Source: Atopsyche davidsoni (Eukaryota; Arthropoda; Insecta; Trichoptera; Hydrobiosidae). Taken from it: a stretch of DNA of 64,000 nucleotides. The notes beneath the pieces are model-generated. The model saw only the letters and a list, made by a program, of their open reading frames with translations, had not been told where the DNA came from and did no database searches. Each line of letters begins with the position of its first letter. Position 1 is the first letter of the stretch. Both the position numbers and the translations under genes were made by a program. The DNA is taken from positions 18,561,501 through 18,625,500 of the forward strand of contig JAILWY010000018.1 of assembly GCA_022113835.1 (NCBI GenBank). Direction: 5' to 3'. Of this stretch, positions 34,092-46,738 are shown piece after piece.

Positions 34092-36250
34092 TATATAATT
34101 TATATATGAATCCACTATAAAATGTCTACGTACACAAGACATACAATTAACAATGAAACAAAAATATGTACATAAATTAGTATAATAATTTATATGTACA
34201 CAATATTTGGAAATGATATGTTCAATGTGCCATGATTTTTTAAAAAATTTAATTTAATATAGGTGTGTCACGAGATCAATCTTCTCAAGCCCTGCGATGC
34301 CTGTTAAAGGTAATTACCTGCTTCAATCTTCATGACTTATTTATTGCAAGACGTTACTTATTTTGTTTTTAAAAATTAGATATTACAATTATAAACTTAA
34401 TAAAATTTTAGAAATATAGTATAAAATATCAATGCCTATCAACCTTTTGTCCTGTAAACACACCAACTGTAACTGAGCAATAGCGTGGTTTTTTGCGTTA
34501 ATTACTTATACTAATCAATAAATAAAATACCCGATATAAAGGGATGCCATTGGCTAATTGCAAATCGGTGCAAGTTGTGTCGCTGCGTGTGTAGTCGACT
34601 TAATTTTTACCTAGAAATATTAAAACTCTATCAACTTCAAAGTACTTAGAACCACAAACCACAGCAGATACGACGGCGAGCAATATTTATTTTTCCAACA
34701 AAAGTACACTCAGGCACTCTGTCTTAGGCTGCGCTCTAATAAATGAATCCTAGAAGTGAGTCTCTCGGGATCCGGACCCATTACTGTAAATGCGGGGGAA
34801 AACTTGTTCCAGTCGAAGTCCCACCAACATGCACGACATGTGTATTTAAAATATACACCAGAAATATTTTCAATCGACTTTATAAACATACAACACGCAT
34901 ACTACCAACGATCATATGCGATATATACGATGTATACTTTTGGGTGCAACGGTGTTGATGTGTCGAATATTGATATATACTAACGCATTATTACTGTCAG
35001 AATGAGTTGTTTTATCTAATTTTATTATTATAAGTCCATAAAAATTTGGATAGAAAGTAAATATTTATTTAAAAAATCTGAGCTGGTTTTAAGTGTTTTT
35101 GAAAATAGTGTAAGCATCGTGAATAACCCATTAACTGGCAATGAAACAATTTAAATAATTATAGCTATTGGAAAGGGATATTCTGCAAGAACATTGAGCA
35201 CAATTCCTTTCACTGTTATGTTTGTTCATTATTTTTTTAAAAGTGAATTATTCAGTAAGATGCAGATAAAAATATCAAAATATGTTATAATACCGGATCG
35301 ACGCAGATTATTGAATAATGAATTAGCTATCTATTGAAAACCTATTGAATTTTTATGATTTGTCAAAAACTGTTTAAATGAAATATGTGAATTTACGAAA
35401 ACAAAAAAAAATGTAAATATTCATTTGGCTTTGTATTGTGGTATCTCTAGCATTTAAGGTGTTTGGATAAATATGAAAATTTTAAGGTCAATGAATTTTT
35501 TTGATTTTCGAGATACAAGCCAATAAAAGTTTATTGTTGTGTAATGGATAAACCAGTATATAAAATCCAGCTCTCGGTGAGTTAGCTCCAAGCTTAATGG
35601 TAAGTATTGCACCCGAACGACCCCAGTTCCCAGCCCAAGAAATTTATTAGGGGAAATAAAAGCTCTTTACATTACGTGCAATTCCTTTTCAAGACGTTAT
35701 TTGCGCAGTATTGCCAGTGACTTAGTGGGCTGTCTGTCTATGGTGATGTCTAATGACAAAAAATTCATTTAAATGTTGATGTCTAAGCCGTTTCTCTTTG
35801 GATCTTCTGTTTCCTCAATATATTAACCAGGTGCTGTCTGTATTTAAATCCTATTTTTTTGGACTACTATCTTTGAAATACTACCTTTATGAAGTGAGAA
35901 ATAGCTGTAGCTTTCCTGAAGGAGTTCATATACATAAAGAGTAAAAATACATTGTCTAAAATTTTTATGTTCTCATATTTTTATCAGTTAATTTTAAGGT
36001 TTTACACAATTAAAAAAATTGTTTGGTTAAATCAAGTTTTATAATTTAATTCAGTTAATAATATAATGAATCATGCCAAAGTGATTTTTCCATATACCTA
36101 TTATAATGGTGCCAGTGAAATTTCATGCGATTTCGGATTTCGTATAACATAAGTATATTTCAAATGTTTTTTTTTTAATCCCAAAAACATTTTACTATTT
36201 ATTTTTCAGATTATCTTATGTAGTAAAAAATGTTAAATAAAAATGCATAC
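34092..36250. other. Non-coding DNA, probably intron or 3' region of the Ig gene
   Basis: AT-rich, with a balanced patch at about 34670-34840 that contains the possible alternative terminal exon described in the findings. Another small patch lies near 35570-35650. No further exon could be supported. Overlapping frames at 34743-34983 on the plus strand are not called. Confidence 0.4.
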
Positions 36251-36313
36251 CTTCTTTATTTGCATTACTCTTCATTTCTGTCGCTTTAGGAGATGAGGAT
36301 GGCATTGGAATTT
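36251..36313 (-). CDS. DIP/lachesin-like Ig protein, exon D (linker after Ig3)
   Basis: This 63-bp internal exon encodes the start of the juxtamembrane linker. The acceptor is a good pyrimidine run ending TTCCAG before 36313; the donor is GTATGC after 36251. Its first two bases complete the Glu codon begun by the exon at 36619. The peptide then reads IPMPSSPKATEMKSNANKE. The (Y)EIP-P-S phrase right after Ig3 is what fly DIP/lachesin relatives show at this place, which supports both this exon and the donor upstream. It begins and ends in phase 1 and its length is a multiple of three, so it can be skipped without breaking the frame. The linker probably holds the Ig domains away from the membrane anchor. 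Confidence 0.85.
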
Positions 36314-36618
36314 CTGGAAAAAAATTATAAGTCAGTAGAATATTTCAATAAAGTATCAATTTTTTAACCAAAATAGATATAAATGTGCACCGAAAAGAGT
36401 TGTTGATGAGTTTTTATATATAACAGAGTAAAAAAAGTCTGAAATTCTATCCAGATATGACTTAGGAATAATTGATTCGATTTCACAAGTAAGAAATAGA
36501 TTTCCTTAAAAATATAAGGTTTTATATAAACTTGGCTTCGAATAAGCCGAAACAATTTTGTCAGACAGAGAATTGAAAATGCCCAGTTGTATAGAAATTC
36601 CATGAGGTCACAACAAAC
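36314..36618 (-). other. Short intron (305 bp) between exons C and D
   Basis: AT-rich, bounded by GTTTGT at the donor and CAG at the acceptor. This is much shorter than the other introns of the gene. Confidence 0.8.
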
Positions 36619-36728
36619 CATATAGTCTGATGGAGCCTTCCGTCTCGCCCAGCGAGTTCTTGGAAATGCATCTGTAATTCCCAAAGTCCCCGGGCTGCAA
36701 ATGCCGCACTGTCAGCTTCATGTGCGCT
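36619..36728 (-). CDS. DIP/lachesin-like Ig protein, exon C (second half of Ig3)
   Basis: This 110-bp exon encodes the C-terminal half of the third Ig domain of a cell-surface recognition protein. The acceptor TTTCAG precedes 36728. The first base completes an Arg codon split across the intron, then the peptide reads AHMKLTVRHLQPGDFGNYRC and ISKNSLGETEGSIRLY. The D-F-G-N-Y-x-C motif is the strand-F signature of I-set Ig domains and holds the second disulfide Cys. The SKNSLGETEGSI phrase is characteristic of insect DIP and lachesin proteins. The donor GTTTGT is non-consensus at several positions, but the reading frame requires it and exon D confirms it. A minus-strand frame running straight on past the donor stops within a few codons. 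Confidence 0.95.
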
Positions 36729-38902
36729 CTGAAACATTCCGGATTAACGGAAATTTTAAAATATTGCCCAAGAATATATATATGAGTGTGTGTATGGATG
36801 TTTTTGTGTGTATATACATATACAGATTTAGATGTGTCAAACCCTCGCTTTAAATTGTCGCAAGGACTATCGCGCCCCGGTACGGTATCGCTGCGGGAAG
36901 TCCCGACGTTGAGCCCCAGCGGCAAGTGTTGTGAGTGGCTTTGATCTATTAATCACAGGAAGGTTTTAATATCCATCTCCTCGGAGATCATCACCAAGCC
37001 GAGATTATCGGAGAGATCAAAATAAATAACCCGAGAGAGGGCGCCTCGCCACCCTCGGAAATCCGCTGGAGTGTGCACGAGAAATTATAAAATGCGGCCT
37101 GTGTTTACATCACGGAAATAAATGCAAGTTTGAAAAAATTGAAGATTACACTTGAACAAAATATATTGAAATTTAACTAGATCATTTTATATTAAAAATA
37201 GTATTTTTGGGATTGTAAAGGAAACCACAAACGTATTCATGGAAAACGCTGTTGTACAGATTGATTTAACTATTAACCGCGAAGTTGTAAATAATTTCAA
37301 CAAATGATTATATATTTTCACATATATTTTTTTATATAGTCACGTTGCTTAAATTTTAAGCTTACCAATAGATGATCACAGTTTAAATAAAAACATGTAC
37401 TGTTTCAAGAAAATTTTTGAGGACAAAAAAACAAAAATTGATAAAATCTTAATGAATCATGTTTTAAAGTTTTGTTTAATCGCGATCGGCGTGAAAATAA
37501 ACAAATATTAGAGAAACAATTCTTGAATTTATAAGTACACCCTTAAGAAAGTTTTACGGCGTATAAAATTATAGTGACTTTGTTAAGTTAAATTAACCCT
37601 TACCACTCATTTCACAGCAGACAGTAGACATCTGCCATGTGTGAAAGTATGAAGCTGCTCATAAAGTGAAGTTACCTAATTCGACTGACGGAAACAATAC
37701 AAAAGTTCATATTTTGTAGTATCAGATAGCCTAAGAATTAAAAAGCACTTTAATAAATGGAAGCATAATATCTTTCAATGACGTATGAACAAAGTTTGAA
37801 TATTTTTTTATTTTGAGTATAATGAGTTAAAAGTCACTTTGCTAAAGAATATTTAAGTTAATAATCAGTTTAAAAAACAGTTCAATAGTTTCATATTAGA
37901 AATACCGTTAAAACAATGAGTATTTAATTTACGATTCATGAAACAAAGCTTCAATGATTTTGAATCCTCGATAAAAAAAATGTATTCATTTGGCAGATGC
38001 GCATCTTTATAAATAAGTTGACTGAAAAGGGTTGGGAAAGGACGAGATAAAGTTTATAAAGTAGGTCAGAGAATATAAAACGTAAATGTGCACAGCATAA
38101 AAGGGAACTTAACAAAAAAAAAAACACAAAATTATATTTACGTTATTGAGAAACTGAGTATGTCTCTGTGAAAAAAAAGTGTTAATTATTTGATATTGCT
38201 AGCAAAAATTATCTTAAGTGGTACTTTTGATGTTTTTATTTTTTACTTTATAAAAAATATTAAGAGTTCATATTTTAGAGGTAAGCTTGAAATTAATGTT
38301 TTTAAGGACGATTTTTATGAATTCGTAGATTTATTAGAATTTGCCATTACGGTTTTGTAAAACTTAAGTATAATAACGATGTTAGTTCGTAAATACCATG
38401 CTTCGTGCATGCGATAGCAAAATGGTGATATAAATAAATAGTTGGTCACGTTCAACGTATGAATGAAAAAAACTCTCCCGAGAAGATCATAGCAATTGTC
38501 CCCACGGAATGCAAAGGGTTGGAAAACCCATGTTGCCATGGTCGGACGAGGTTAATATACATGTTGAATTTGTAGAGCTTCAAAAACGGAGCACAATGCT
38601 GTTTTAATATTTTACTAAGCATGCTCTTGTAAAGTAAAACTTAAAGTTGCATCTTATATAGCTTTTTTTAGTTCAAGATAATACATAAATAATTACAGTC
38701 ACAGTTTAATGTTATTCACAATTCCGATTAGGAACAGCCAAATGGAGAGTGGATTACAATCATTGAAGCCGTGAGCGCTTTCGCTTAACAGAAGTTTCTT
38801 CAGTGTTCCAGTTAGAAGAAGCCATTAAATGGCAAAACCGTTCACAAAAAAAAATGATCTCAATTACTATTCGTATTTGTGTTTGTAGAGTATTTCTTAA
38901 GG
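36729..38902 (-). other. Intron between exons B and C, exon-C side
   Basis: AT-rich intronic sequence with a balanced patch at about 36840-37100. No repeat family was identified before the R4 copy at 38903. Confidence 0.6.
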
Positions 38903-39415
38903 GTCTTGCTACCTAACCTTGCTTGGTGTCCATCCCTAGTCTGCCACAAAAAAAGAAACATTTTACCTGGCGACATCGTGTCATTTAATTAATTTAATTG
39001 TCACTTTGTATGAATATTGAAATAACTATAAATTATATTTATCTATTTTTTATTATTTAATTAACGTCCATTTTCAGGGTAAAATAAAATGTTGAAAAAT
39101 TTGATTAAAATTTTTATTTTTAATTTTTAAAATAATAAATCGCACAGGGTTTATATTTAATATTTTAATATCAATTGAAAAAAAGACTTTCAAATGTTTG
39201 GGACTCTTAGAACAGGGACATGACGAATCTCCAAATTCCTACACTTCAATCGGAAAAACACATATTTATCATATTAAAAGTAAATTTACAAGAAATAAAA
39301 AAATATTCTGTTCGGAAAAAGAGATGTATCTAACTTTTTGCATTTAAATATTTTTGACTAGTGCAGTCGATTTTTCGCAAAACGGACCAGAAAATGATCA
39401 AAAAAACTCGAGTAT
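38903..39415 (-). repeat. R4 repeat, copy 1 (intronic, beside exon B)
   Basis: The minus strand of this segment matches the plus strand of 57000-57546 along its whole length, from ATACTCGAGTTTTTTTGATC through TTCGTCATGTCCCTGTTCTA to CAAGGTTAGGTAGCAAGAC. By eye identity is high, with two sizeable indels: about 10 nt present only here near 39378-39388 and about 45 nt missing. It lies 78 bp beyond the donor of exon B. No coding content; probably a non-autonomous transposon. Confidence 0.85.
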
Positions 39416-39493
39416 AATAATTCGGTCTATTGTGTAAAATCTTTAATAATCGAGGCGGACCAGTAGGACCTGGTCCACCTCGATGGTCCTCAC

Positions 39494-39668
39494 CTGTAGG
39501 AGTTCTCCGTGGTGATGATGCCGTACTTCTTGGTGGGCAGCACCATGACGTTGTCATACACCCAGTAGCTGATCGCGCGGGGGTGCGCCTCCGTGTGGCA
39601 GTCCACCGTGACATCAGTTCCGGCCGGGGCGCCCACCAGCTGGTTCGGCACCCAAATCATCGGCGAAA
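39494..39668 (-). CDS. DIP/lachesin-like Ig protein, exon B (first half of Ig3)
   Basis: This 175-bp exon encodes the start of the third Ig domain. Acceptor GTTGCAG precedes 39668 and donor GTGAGG follows 39494. The first two bases complete a Phe codon begun in exon A; then the frame reads SPMIWVPNQLVGAPAGTDV, TVDCHTEAHPRAISYWVYD and NVMVLPTKKYGIITTENSY, ending with two bases of an Arg codon. Cys in TVDCHTE is the strand-B disulfide partner of the Cys in exon C, and Trp in ISYW is the conserved core Trp. In flies, DIPs bind Dpr proteins through their first Ig domain, so this domain serves mainly as a stalk. Codon use is markedly GC-rich at third positions compared with the surrounding intron. 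Confidence 0.96.
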
Positions 39669-40214
39669 CTGCAACAACCCAAAATAAACTAATTCATATA
39701 TTTATATTTTTTTAAACACATATTTTCTCTTACACCAAAACAAAACCACACCGGAAAGAAACACATGTACACTACCGCCTAAGATACAAACTTGTAAGCC
39801 CCGCAACCTGCGCGCAGGAACTGGGGCAAACCATACCGTATTGTAAGACATGGCTTTAAGAAGTATTGTAATTTACCAGCTAAACCCAATAAAAAATCTT
39901 GTAATTTTATTAAATATTTTACACATAGGGAATGCGAGCGATGGGTACTTTAAAATCAGATTTTAAAAAAATATTACAAATATCAGATTTAATTAAATGA
40001 ATACACAAATCACGATGATATTTTTCTAATAGATTCTTTAATCATAAAGAGTACTTAATCATTATCAAATACATGAAGTTTGAAAATTTTCCTAGTTATG
40101 TATATATCTTTTTATTTGTATCATAACAAAGGGACAAAATTATATTTATATTATAAAACATTTTCCATATTCAAATCAAGAAAAAATTAATGAAAAATCA
40201 AACTTAGTTTGATA

Positions 40215-40320
40215 CGTGAAAGGTTGGCAAAACTGGTAAAATAAACACATGGAAAAATCACTTAAGTATTATATTTAATAAATCGGATTCCACCTAGTAC
40301 TCTCTGTCAAAAATATTTTT
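40215..40320 (+). repeat. R3 fragment
   Basis: Contains CGTGAAAGGTTGGCAAAACT, CATGGAAAAATCACTTAAGT and CTAGTACTCTCTGTCAAAAA, all diverged from the copies at 16.7 and 51.7 kb. Only the right half of the element is present. Confidence 0.6.
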
Positions 40321-40607
40321 TATTTAAATTTTTCTAAATGCGGAAGTATTAAGTATTCATAGTAAATATTGAAAACATAAAATTTAATTAATTGCATTCA
40401 TTAATATTTTATTACTAAAGATTAAAAATATTTAATATTTTTTTTAAGTTATTGAAAAACCCATTCTCATTTTTATACACCCTATCACAAAGCTTCACAA
40501 AAAAAATTACCTTTCAAAATATTGCATTTTAATAGCTACTGCAGCAATGTTATTAGTTGATTTGAGTTTCTAAGAAGCAGCGCTCCCCCTCGCCGGCCAG
40601 CGTGGGG

Positions 40608-40696
40608 AGGGTGGGTCATGGGGAGGGTGGTTCATGAGGAGGGTGGTTCATGGGGAGGGTGGTTCATGGGGAGGGTGGTTCATGGGGAGGGGGCGG
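40608..40696. repeat. 16-bp G-rich minisatellite
   Basis: About five units of GTGGTTCATGGGGAGG (with GTGGGTCATG and GAGGAGG variants). The runs of three and four G are spaced suitably for G-quadruplexes on the plus strand, which is the non-template strand of the minus-strand gene's intron only in inverse sense. Confidence 0.85.
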
Positions 40697-42291
40697 CCGC
40701 CGCTGCAGCGCGAGCGCCCGTTCCGCGCGGCCCATTGATTTACACGAGGGTCACCGATACGATACGATATTCTACAATATTTTCCCTATAAATTGTATCG
40801 TTTTCCTTTTTCTGCATTGGGGGTTTTATATAATTTTATCGTAAATAAATCTCACTTGAGTTATACGGTAGTAAATTTATCAGATTTTGGCATCAGTGCG
40901 AGTCGATTTTTTAGTCGGATTCTCTCTTTTCAGCGGTGTTTATTAAGAAATGATTTATTTACAATTCTAAAGACAGTGGTTATATATAAGAAAACTGAAA
41001 AATAATAAATTCGCTCTTGGATTTAAGGGTGAGGGATACCTAGACATCTCAAATTTAAGTTTTTTTTATTTTTATATAAAATTCTAGAAACATTAAAATG
41101 GACTGAGCTCCAAGCATTTATAGTGAAAAAGATAACACGAAAAAAAACTTTCTCGACGAATAACATTACTAAAAACCCCAAGTCTTATTTTATTTTAAAT
41201 TACAGGCTTTGATTACAAATAATATATAATCCAACGTTAAAGTTATAAACAGAAAATTATGTATAATAATTTTTTTTATAAACCTTATAGAAATCAGTTT
41301 TTTTTCAGGACAAAAAGGATGGGTTTCTACTCCCAACCATTGTGAACTCTAATATTTATATTTATATAAAATCTAAAAATATTTTTTGGATTTTATTTAA
41401 TCTTTATATTTCTTTACTAAAGTAAAAAGGTGGTTAACTTAAAAAAATTAACTGCAACTCGCGTGGTTCTAAATATAATATAAACCGAGTGAAAGGACCC
41501 TAGTGTGTGCAAAAGGCAGTATATTTGCCTCAGAGGGTCAATAAAATCAACGTGACGTAACGGGCCGATAATCGAGGGCCATATTGTGTTACTAATGTGT
41601 CTCACATCTTATCACGTAAAATGACAAACACCCACCACCATCTCCACAAGCAGGCCAAACTTAGATGCATAAAAAAGGCTTAACGTGGAAATAGATAGTT
41701 TTCGATATTAGAATTAATGCAATACGTAATAAATTCATAGAAAAAAAAAGCTGTTTTTTATTTACTTTTTCAATATAACAACACGTATTTTTATAAACGA
41801 AATTTGTAATCAAAATTTGTAATTATCGAATCCACACAAATATTCAGCTAATATTTACTCACAAAACTTTAAGTAAGCTCAGTGAGCAAAATTCATTTAC
41901 AGAAATCGCACGGTACTACGCTCAGAATAAAACAACGATACGATAACGATAAATTTAAAATATTTTATTTTTTAGTATAGAATTGATTTTTTTTATTTTC
42001 ACGTTTCAAAACGCTTCAACTACTTTTATATAAAATATTTTCTGCATCATTCTCTTTGTGCATTATATTATCTCTTCGAAGCGATGTAGACTCGTGGGGA
42101 TACAATCATTCGTAAAACTGAAAAATTGTGAAACTGAAATACGGTGAGCTTTATGATTCACGGCAGGTCATCCTCGGATTACGACGCCATTAGAACTGCG
42201 AATCGACTGCTGAAAAAGGACGAGCTCTCCGCGGACCGATCTTGCGAAACAAAAAAAGCTCTGTGAGCAGTGCGGCAGCCGGTGCAGTCAC

Positions 42292-42399
42292 GTGACCGCC
42301 CCCGTCGCCCCGCCGCCCCGCAGCCCCGTCGCCCCGCAGCCCCGCAGCCCCGCAGCCCCGCAGCCCCGCAGCCCCGCCGCCCCGTCGCCCCGTCGCCCC
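42292..42399. repeat. 9-bp C-rich minisatellite
   Basis: About eleven units of CCCCGCAGC / CCCCGTCGC / CCCCGCCGC type. The repeat lacks stop codons in several frames, which explains the overlapping Pro/Ala/Arg and Gly/Arg frames on both strands; none is a gene. Confidence 0.85.
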
Positions 42400-45300
42400 C
42401 CACACGTACGAGAGCATTTTCTCCCCGGCCGCGCCGTCAGTCACTGCTGTTGCATTGTCTTACTTACGGTGGTGGCACCACTGCGAAATGTTTTCATCTA
42501 CGTCTGGGAAAATATTGCGAATAACTTGAGAGAGATAAGCGAAAGCCTGGTTCTGCCGGGGCGGAGCTGTTTTAAATAACATTGTTAGTTGCTCCAAGTT
42601 TTTCACCGGGTCTTGTTTATGTTGGTAGTTAAAACTGAGTAAACGTGCATTATATAACAGGTCTCAATACAAATTATTCAACATCTATTAAAGAGTAAAT
42701 TTTTTTTTTAAAATATTTACTTCTATTTGACTTTTATTATACGAATATTAAACCGAAAATATAAGTAATTCATAAACAATTATTCAATATAAATATTTAT
42801 TTGAAAAGTGTTTATTTGCGTGTTTTTATTTTTATAATTAAAAAATATTTTTATGTACAAAAATAATGCTTTCTTGATAAACAACGTTTTATTAATATTT
42901 TAAGATCGAATTTGTACATTATTTAAAAACATAGAAATGATGTGGAAAATGTAAATCTGAAACCAGTTACTCTGTATATCATCAAACGAAAGTTGGTGGT
43001 ATTTATAAAAAAAAACATTAAAATATATTTATTTCGTTGTAAATGCGGAAATATATTGACTTTATGTACAAAACAATAAAAAAGGCTTGACAGAAGTGAT
43101 GCAAAATTATTTGAATATTGCAATGTAAAGTTCAAATGTGGTCAAATCGGTATTCCTTTTACAGCACCAAAAATTAATTGAACAAACCAAACGTTTGCTT
43201 TATAAATTAAAGTGCAATAATTTGACACGAAGGGATTCCGACAAAATATAAATATAACGCTCCCATTTGAGCGACAGCAAAGTAATTTGCTCGTCGTGCG
43301 TTTTCAAAATTTTCCAGTCATTAGGTCTTCAAATGCTTTGCACTGGAGGCTAGTTATCGATGTACCCGGTCGTTCCCGCCATTGTTGGGGTTTATCAGAA
43401 TGGAAATGTTCACGCTTTATTAGAGTTGATTAAGAGAATAATGTTTCCAATAATACAAACATGTCCCCGCACAGACATAAATGTTTATGCGCCGCCCGCA
43501 GTGCTCCCTCCCGACCTTCTGTCTGCTCTGTGACAATACTGTATCATTATTTAAGCCCAGAGTGTGAGATGCACTTTCTATTTATCAAACACAAAGTTTT
43601 TATATTTTTTTAAAATGGGGCATTGTAATGCTTTAGCCGATCTGATAAAAAAAAAACCAATTGATATTTGCTAAAGAAAAAGACAAAAAAATTCAAGACA
43701 AAATTTCTATGACTCATATGAATGAGACATCGTAGATTTCGTAGGTTTAATTGAGCTCAAGACTCACTTCTAAAAATCTTTGACACTATTTTTTGGCAAT
43801 CAATTCTACATAACAGTGTATTAATCTACATAAACAATACAAAAAAATATTTTAGGAATACGTATAAAGGAATTTTGAAACTGATTCAAGATTTTATCAT
43901 TATATAAACAATATTTAAAGTCAATATGCTCGTTTGGTTATTAATCGTTTTTCATTATAATCTAACTCAATTACTTCAGGGAAAATTTTAAATGTTTGAT
44001 TAGTATAATTTAAATTTTATTTAATTTATCAAATTTACTAGGTTGTGGTGTGTCTCAGAGTCTCGGAAAGGCGTTTGACACTACATTACATTTTTTTTTG
44101 ATAAAGTAATTTAAAAAATTAACTCGATATCCTCCGTTCCCATAATTCGAAATATGTGTATCCTTCGCGGTACATACGCAGGCAGTCTATACACACAAAT
44201 CCAATCAGCCTTCGCTACCTATCTCATAATCCGATGGCTGTAAGCAAATATTTGTCCTTACTCCGGTCCACATCGACACAAACAAAAGAAGGTGATTCAA
44301 TTTCCACAGCCATCGCCGGCTTTCTTTTAACCCTTTAAATTTCCCCTTCATATTCAGTATTCAATTGCTTCTTTTTTATATTTTCAGTAATTTTTTGAGA
44401 AAATAGAAATTTTCTGATAAAAAATTACTTTGTGTTTTAAAAACAATATTCAATAAGAGAATATCGGGATTTTTTGCGGCGTAAATCGGTCACTGGTGAG
44501 TTACTATACTCTATATATGTGGATAGAGTTCATTAGGGCATGATACAGTTGTTGGTATCCTATATGAATAGTTTAGATTAAGTAGAAACAAAAAAAAGAT
44601 CACATAGACTATCCCTGTAAAAAGCACTATATTATTGAGTCAGTAAAAAAAAATAGTTAGTTTTAGTAATTTTAGAGTATTCTTTACTTCTTGTTCTGAT
44701 AGAATAAAAATGTTATCGACTGTTTTTCCAAAAGTAAATTCAATCAAAAAACCTAAATCAGTCAGCCTGATTTTTTTATTTCTCAACAATAAATAACAGA
44801 ATAATAAACAGAGAGAATTGAATACAAATATTTAATATTTACCACTCTTGATATTTTTTTAGGGGTCGCGAAACTGTCAATTTTCCAATTCAATTATCAC
44901 ATTATCCATAGCACAGTTGATGGGTGTTTTTCAGGGCTGATCAATCTTTAACACTGCGCGACTCAATCTCGCCACTCAGAGATGATCCCCGCCATGCGGT
45001 GTCGAATCGCGGGGATTCCCGGAATCTTATTTCCAATTTCCCTAAACCAATGCCGGGCATTGTTTGGCCATGGATAATTTTTCAATTGAAACGTGCCTGG
45101 ATTACATTCAAATAGCGGAAGCGACCAGAATCTGGTACTGTGTTCTCTGGGCAAATAAATTTCAATTAATCTCATGCGCGCTGTGTCCCGTCGGCTCTCT
45201 CGCGGCGGAAATATTCGGTATAGATGATCAATATTCATACAGACTTCGAGCTCCCACCTAAAACAATATCCAATGCTTGGTAATTAAACCGAGGACATAT

Positions 45301-45799
45301 ATCATTTTTTTATTTCACGGTCTCATAAAATATATACACAGAATCACCGCTTTTTTAAGATAATATTTAACGCTTGGGTTGTATGCAAATTATTTGTATT
45401 CAATTAAAAGACGCTTGCGTGTAAAATACAATAAACTTGCAACGTTTTTTTTTTAAAATTAATAATATTAACTTCAGTTATATGCAAGAATACAATCTGC
45501 TAATATTTCCGCAGTGACCTCATACAGCAGTGAATTGAGCGCGCTATCTGATGTCTTGGGATAATCCTTTTGGTATTGTTTATGGTTTATTAGTCCGCTG
45601 AGACTAACAATACAATCATATTATCTTCACCGGATAAAGGTTTGATGAATGTTCTTGTATCCTTTAGATGTAACTGGAGATTAGCTATACACATCCCGGG
45701 AACGAGCAATCAGACAGCGCAAACAAAGTAGTTACAAAGTTGCTTGTGACTTTTACAAAGCAACGTATTAGAATCTAATATAATCACACCAATAAATTA

Positions 45800-46212
45800 C
45801 AGTAAAACCTCGATATGACGGACCAATTTGGGGGAGGGGGTGTCCGTTAAAACCGAAAGTGCGTAATATAAAAATACGTTTAAAATAAATAAAAAAAACT
45901 TTTTGTTGGAAATACGCTGTATGTACATATTTAGATATAAATAAATAATACAAACCACAAACAAAATTGTATTTAATTGTCTTCAGACACTCGTCGTGAA
46001 GTACCGTTGCTGTTTGATATCGACGCGCTTGCTTTCAGTAATCCTACTAAAAAGGAATCAACTTTTGTTTGCATTTTGAAGTGTTCTGTTTTTTTATAAT
46101 CAACTCTCGAAAATTACGAATTTAAAAAAAAAAAAAATTACTTAATTTTTTTTACATTTGACCGGATTTTTTGTCCGTTATATCCGAAGTCCGTTATATC
46201 GAGGTTTTACTG
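45800..46212 (-). mobile_element. pogo/Tigger-like MITE, 413 bp
   Basis: Terminal inverted repeats CAGTAAAACCTCGATATGAC and, at the other end, the inverse of CAGTAAAACCTCGATATAAC are flanked by TA at 45798-45799 and 46213-46214. The interior contains the reverse complement of the 15635 MITE interior (for example GATATCGACGCGCTTGCTTT and CTACTAAAAAGGAATCAA), so both derive from one parent element. No transposase frame. Confidence 0.88.
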
Positions 46213-46738
46213 TAAATAAAAATATATTAATATCAGAATTTATTAGAGGGTTACAACTGTAGCTCGTGGTATATTTTGAGACTGAATGTGTCATAACATC
46301 AATACATTTTTTAACTAAAAAAATATTTTGTTTCAAATAGAATTAGGTGGTTTTTTTAAATGTTCATGTGATCATTGAAAATTTAAATATATTATAAGTA
46401 GATGTATTGCTTCAACACTGCAGGAAAAGAATAAAATAAAGTTAAAAATCTACATAAAATAATGTAGTCCTGCTGGTCATCCCCGCCCTGGCGTGCGACC
46501 ACAGGGGCGGCGCATTAAAAGTATAAAGTTATGAACCGCGGGGCAGGGGCGGGGGTGGTGGCGGGGGACGCGCGTCACATCAGCTGTGCGGCCTGGCAGA
46601 TTGTGTGCGGTAATCCCAATAGACGCCTCCGCCGCGCAGCTTGTTAAACTGAGTGGCTGTCTAATGTTCTTAGTTTTAGCCGCACTCGTCTCGGGGGGCG
46701 GCCCAGGGGCGGCGGCAAGCACCCCCGTTAAAATTTTA
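46213..46738. other. Intronic spacer with a GC island
   Basis: A GC-balanced island at about 46465-46735 with no recognisable protein; otherwise AT-rich. Confidence 0.4.

Larger units (their letters stand above)
39669..45799 (-). other. First part of the 17-kb intron between exons A and B
   Basis: Intron of the Ig gene. It contains an R3 fragment (40215-40320), minisatellites (40608-40696, 42292-42399) and GC-balanced islands at about 42060-42580, 43240-43560, 44155-44335 and 44940-45260. These could be conserved regulatory elements but encode no recognisable protein. Elsewhere it is AT-rich with nothing named. Confidence 0.5.

Noticed and set aside
34743..34983. Plus frames including a Cys-rich HYCKCGGKLVPV...CTTC peptide
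   Set aside because: Zinc-ribbon-like spacing is partial, the downstream part is AT-rich random-looking, and the island is better explained on the minus strand, if at all.
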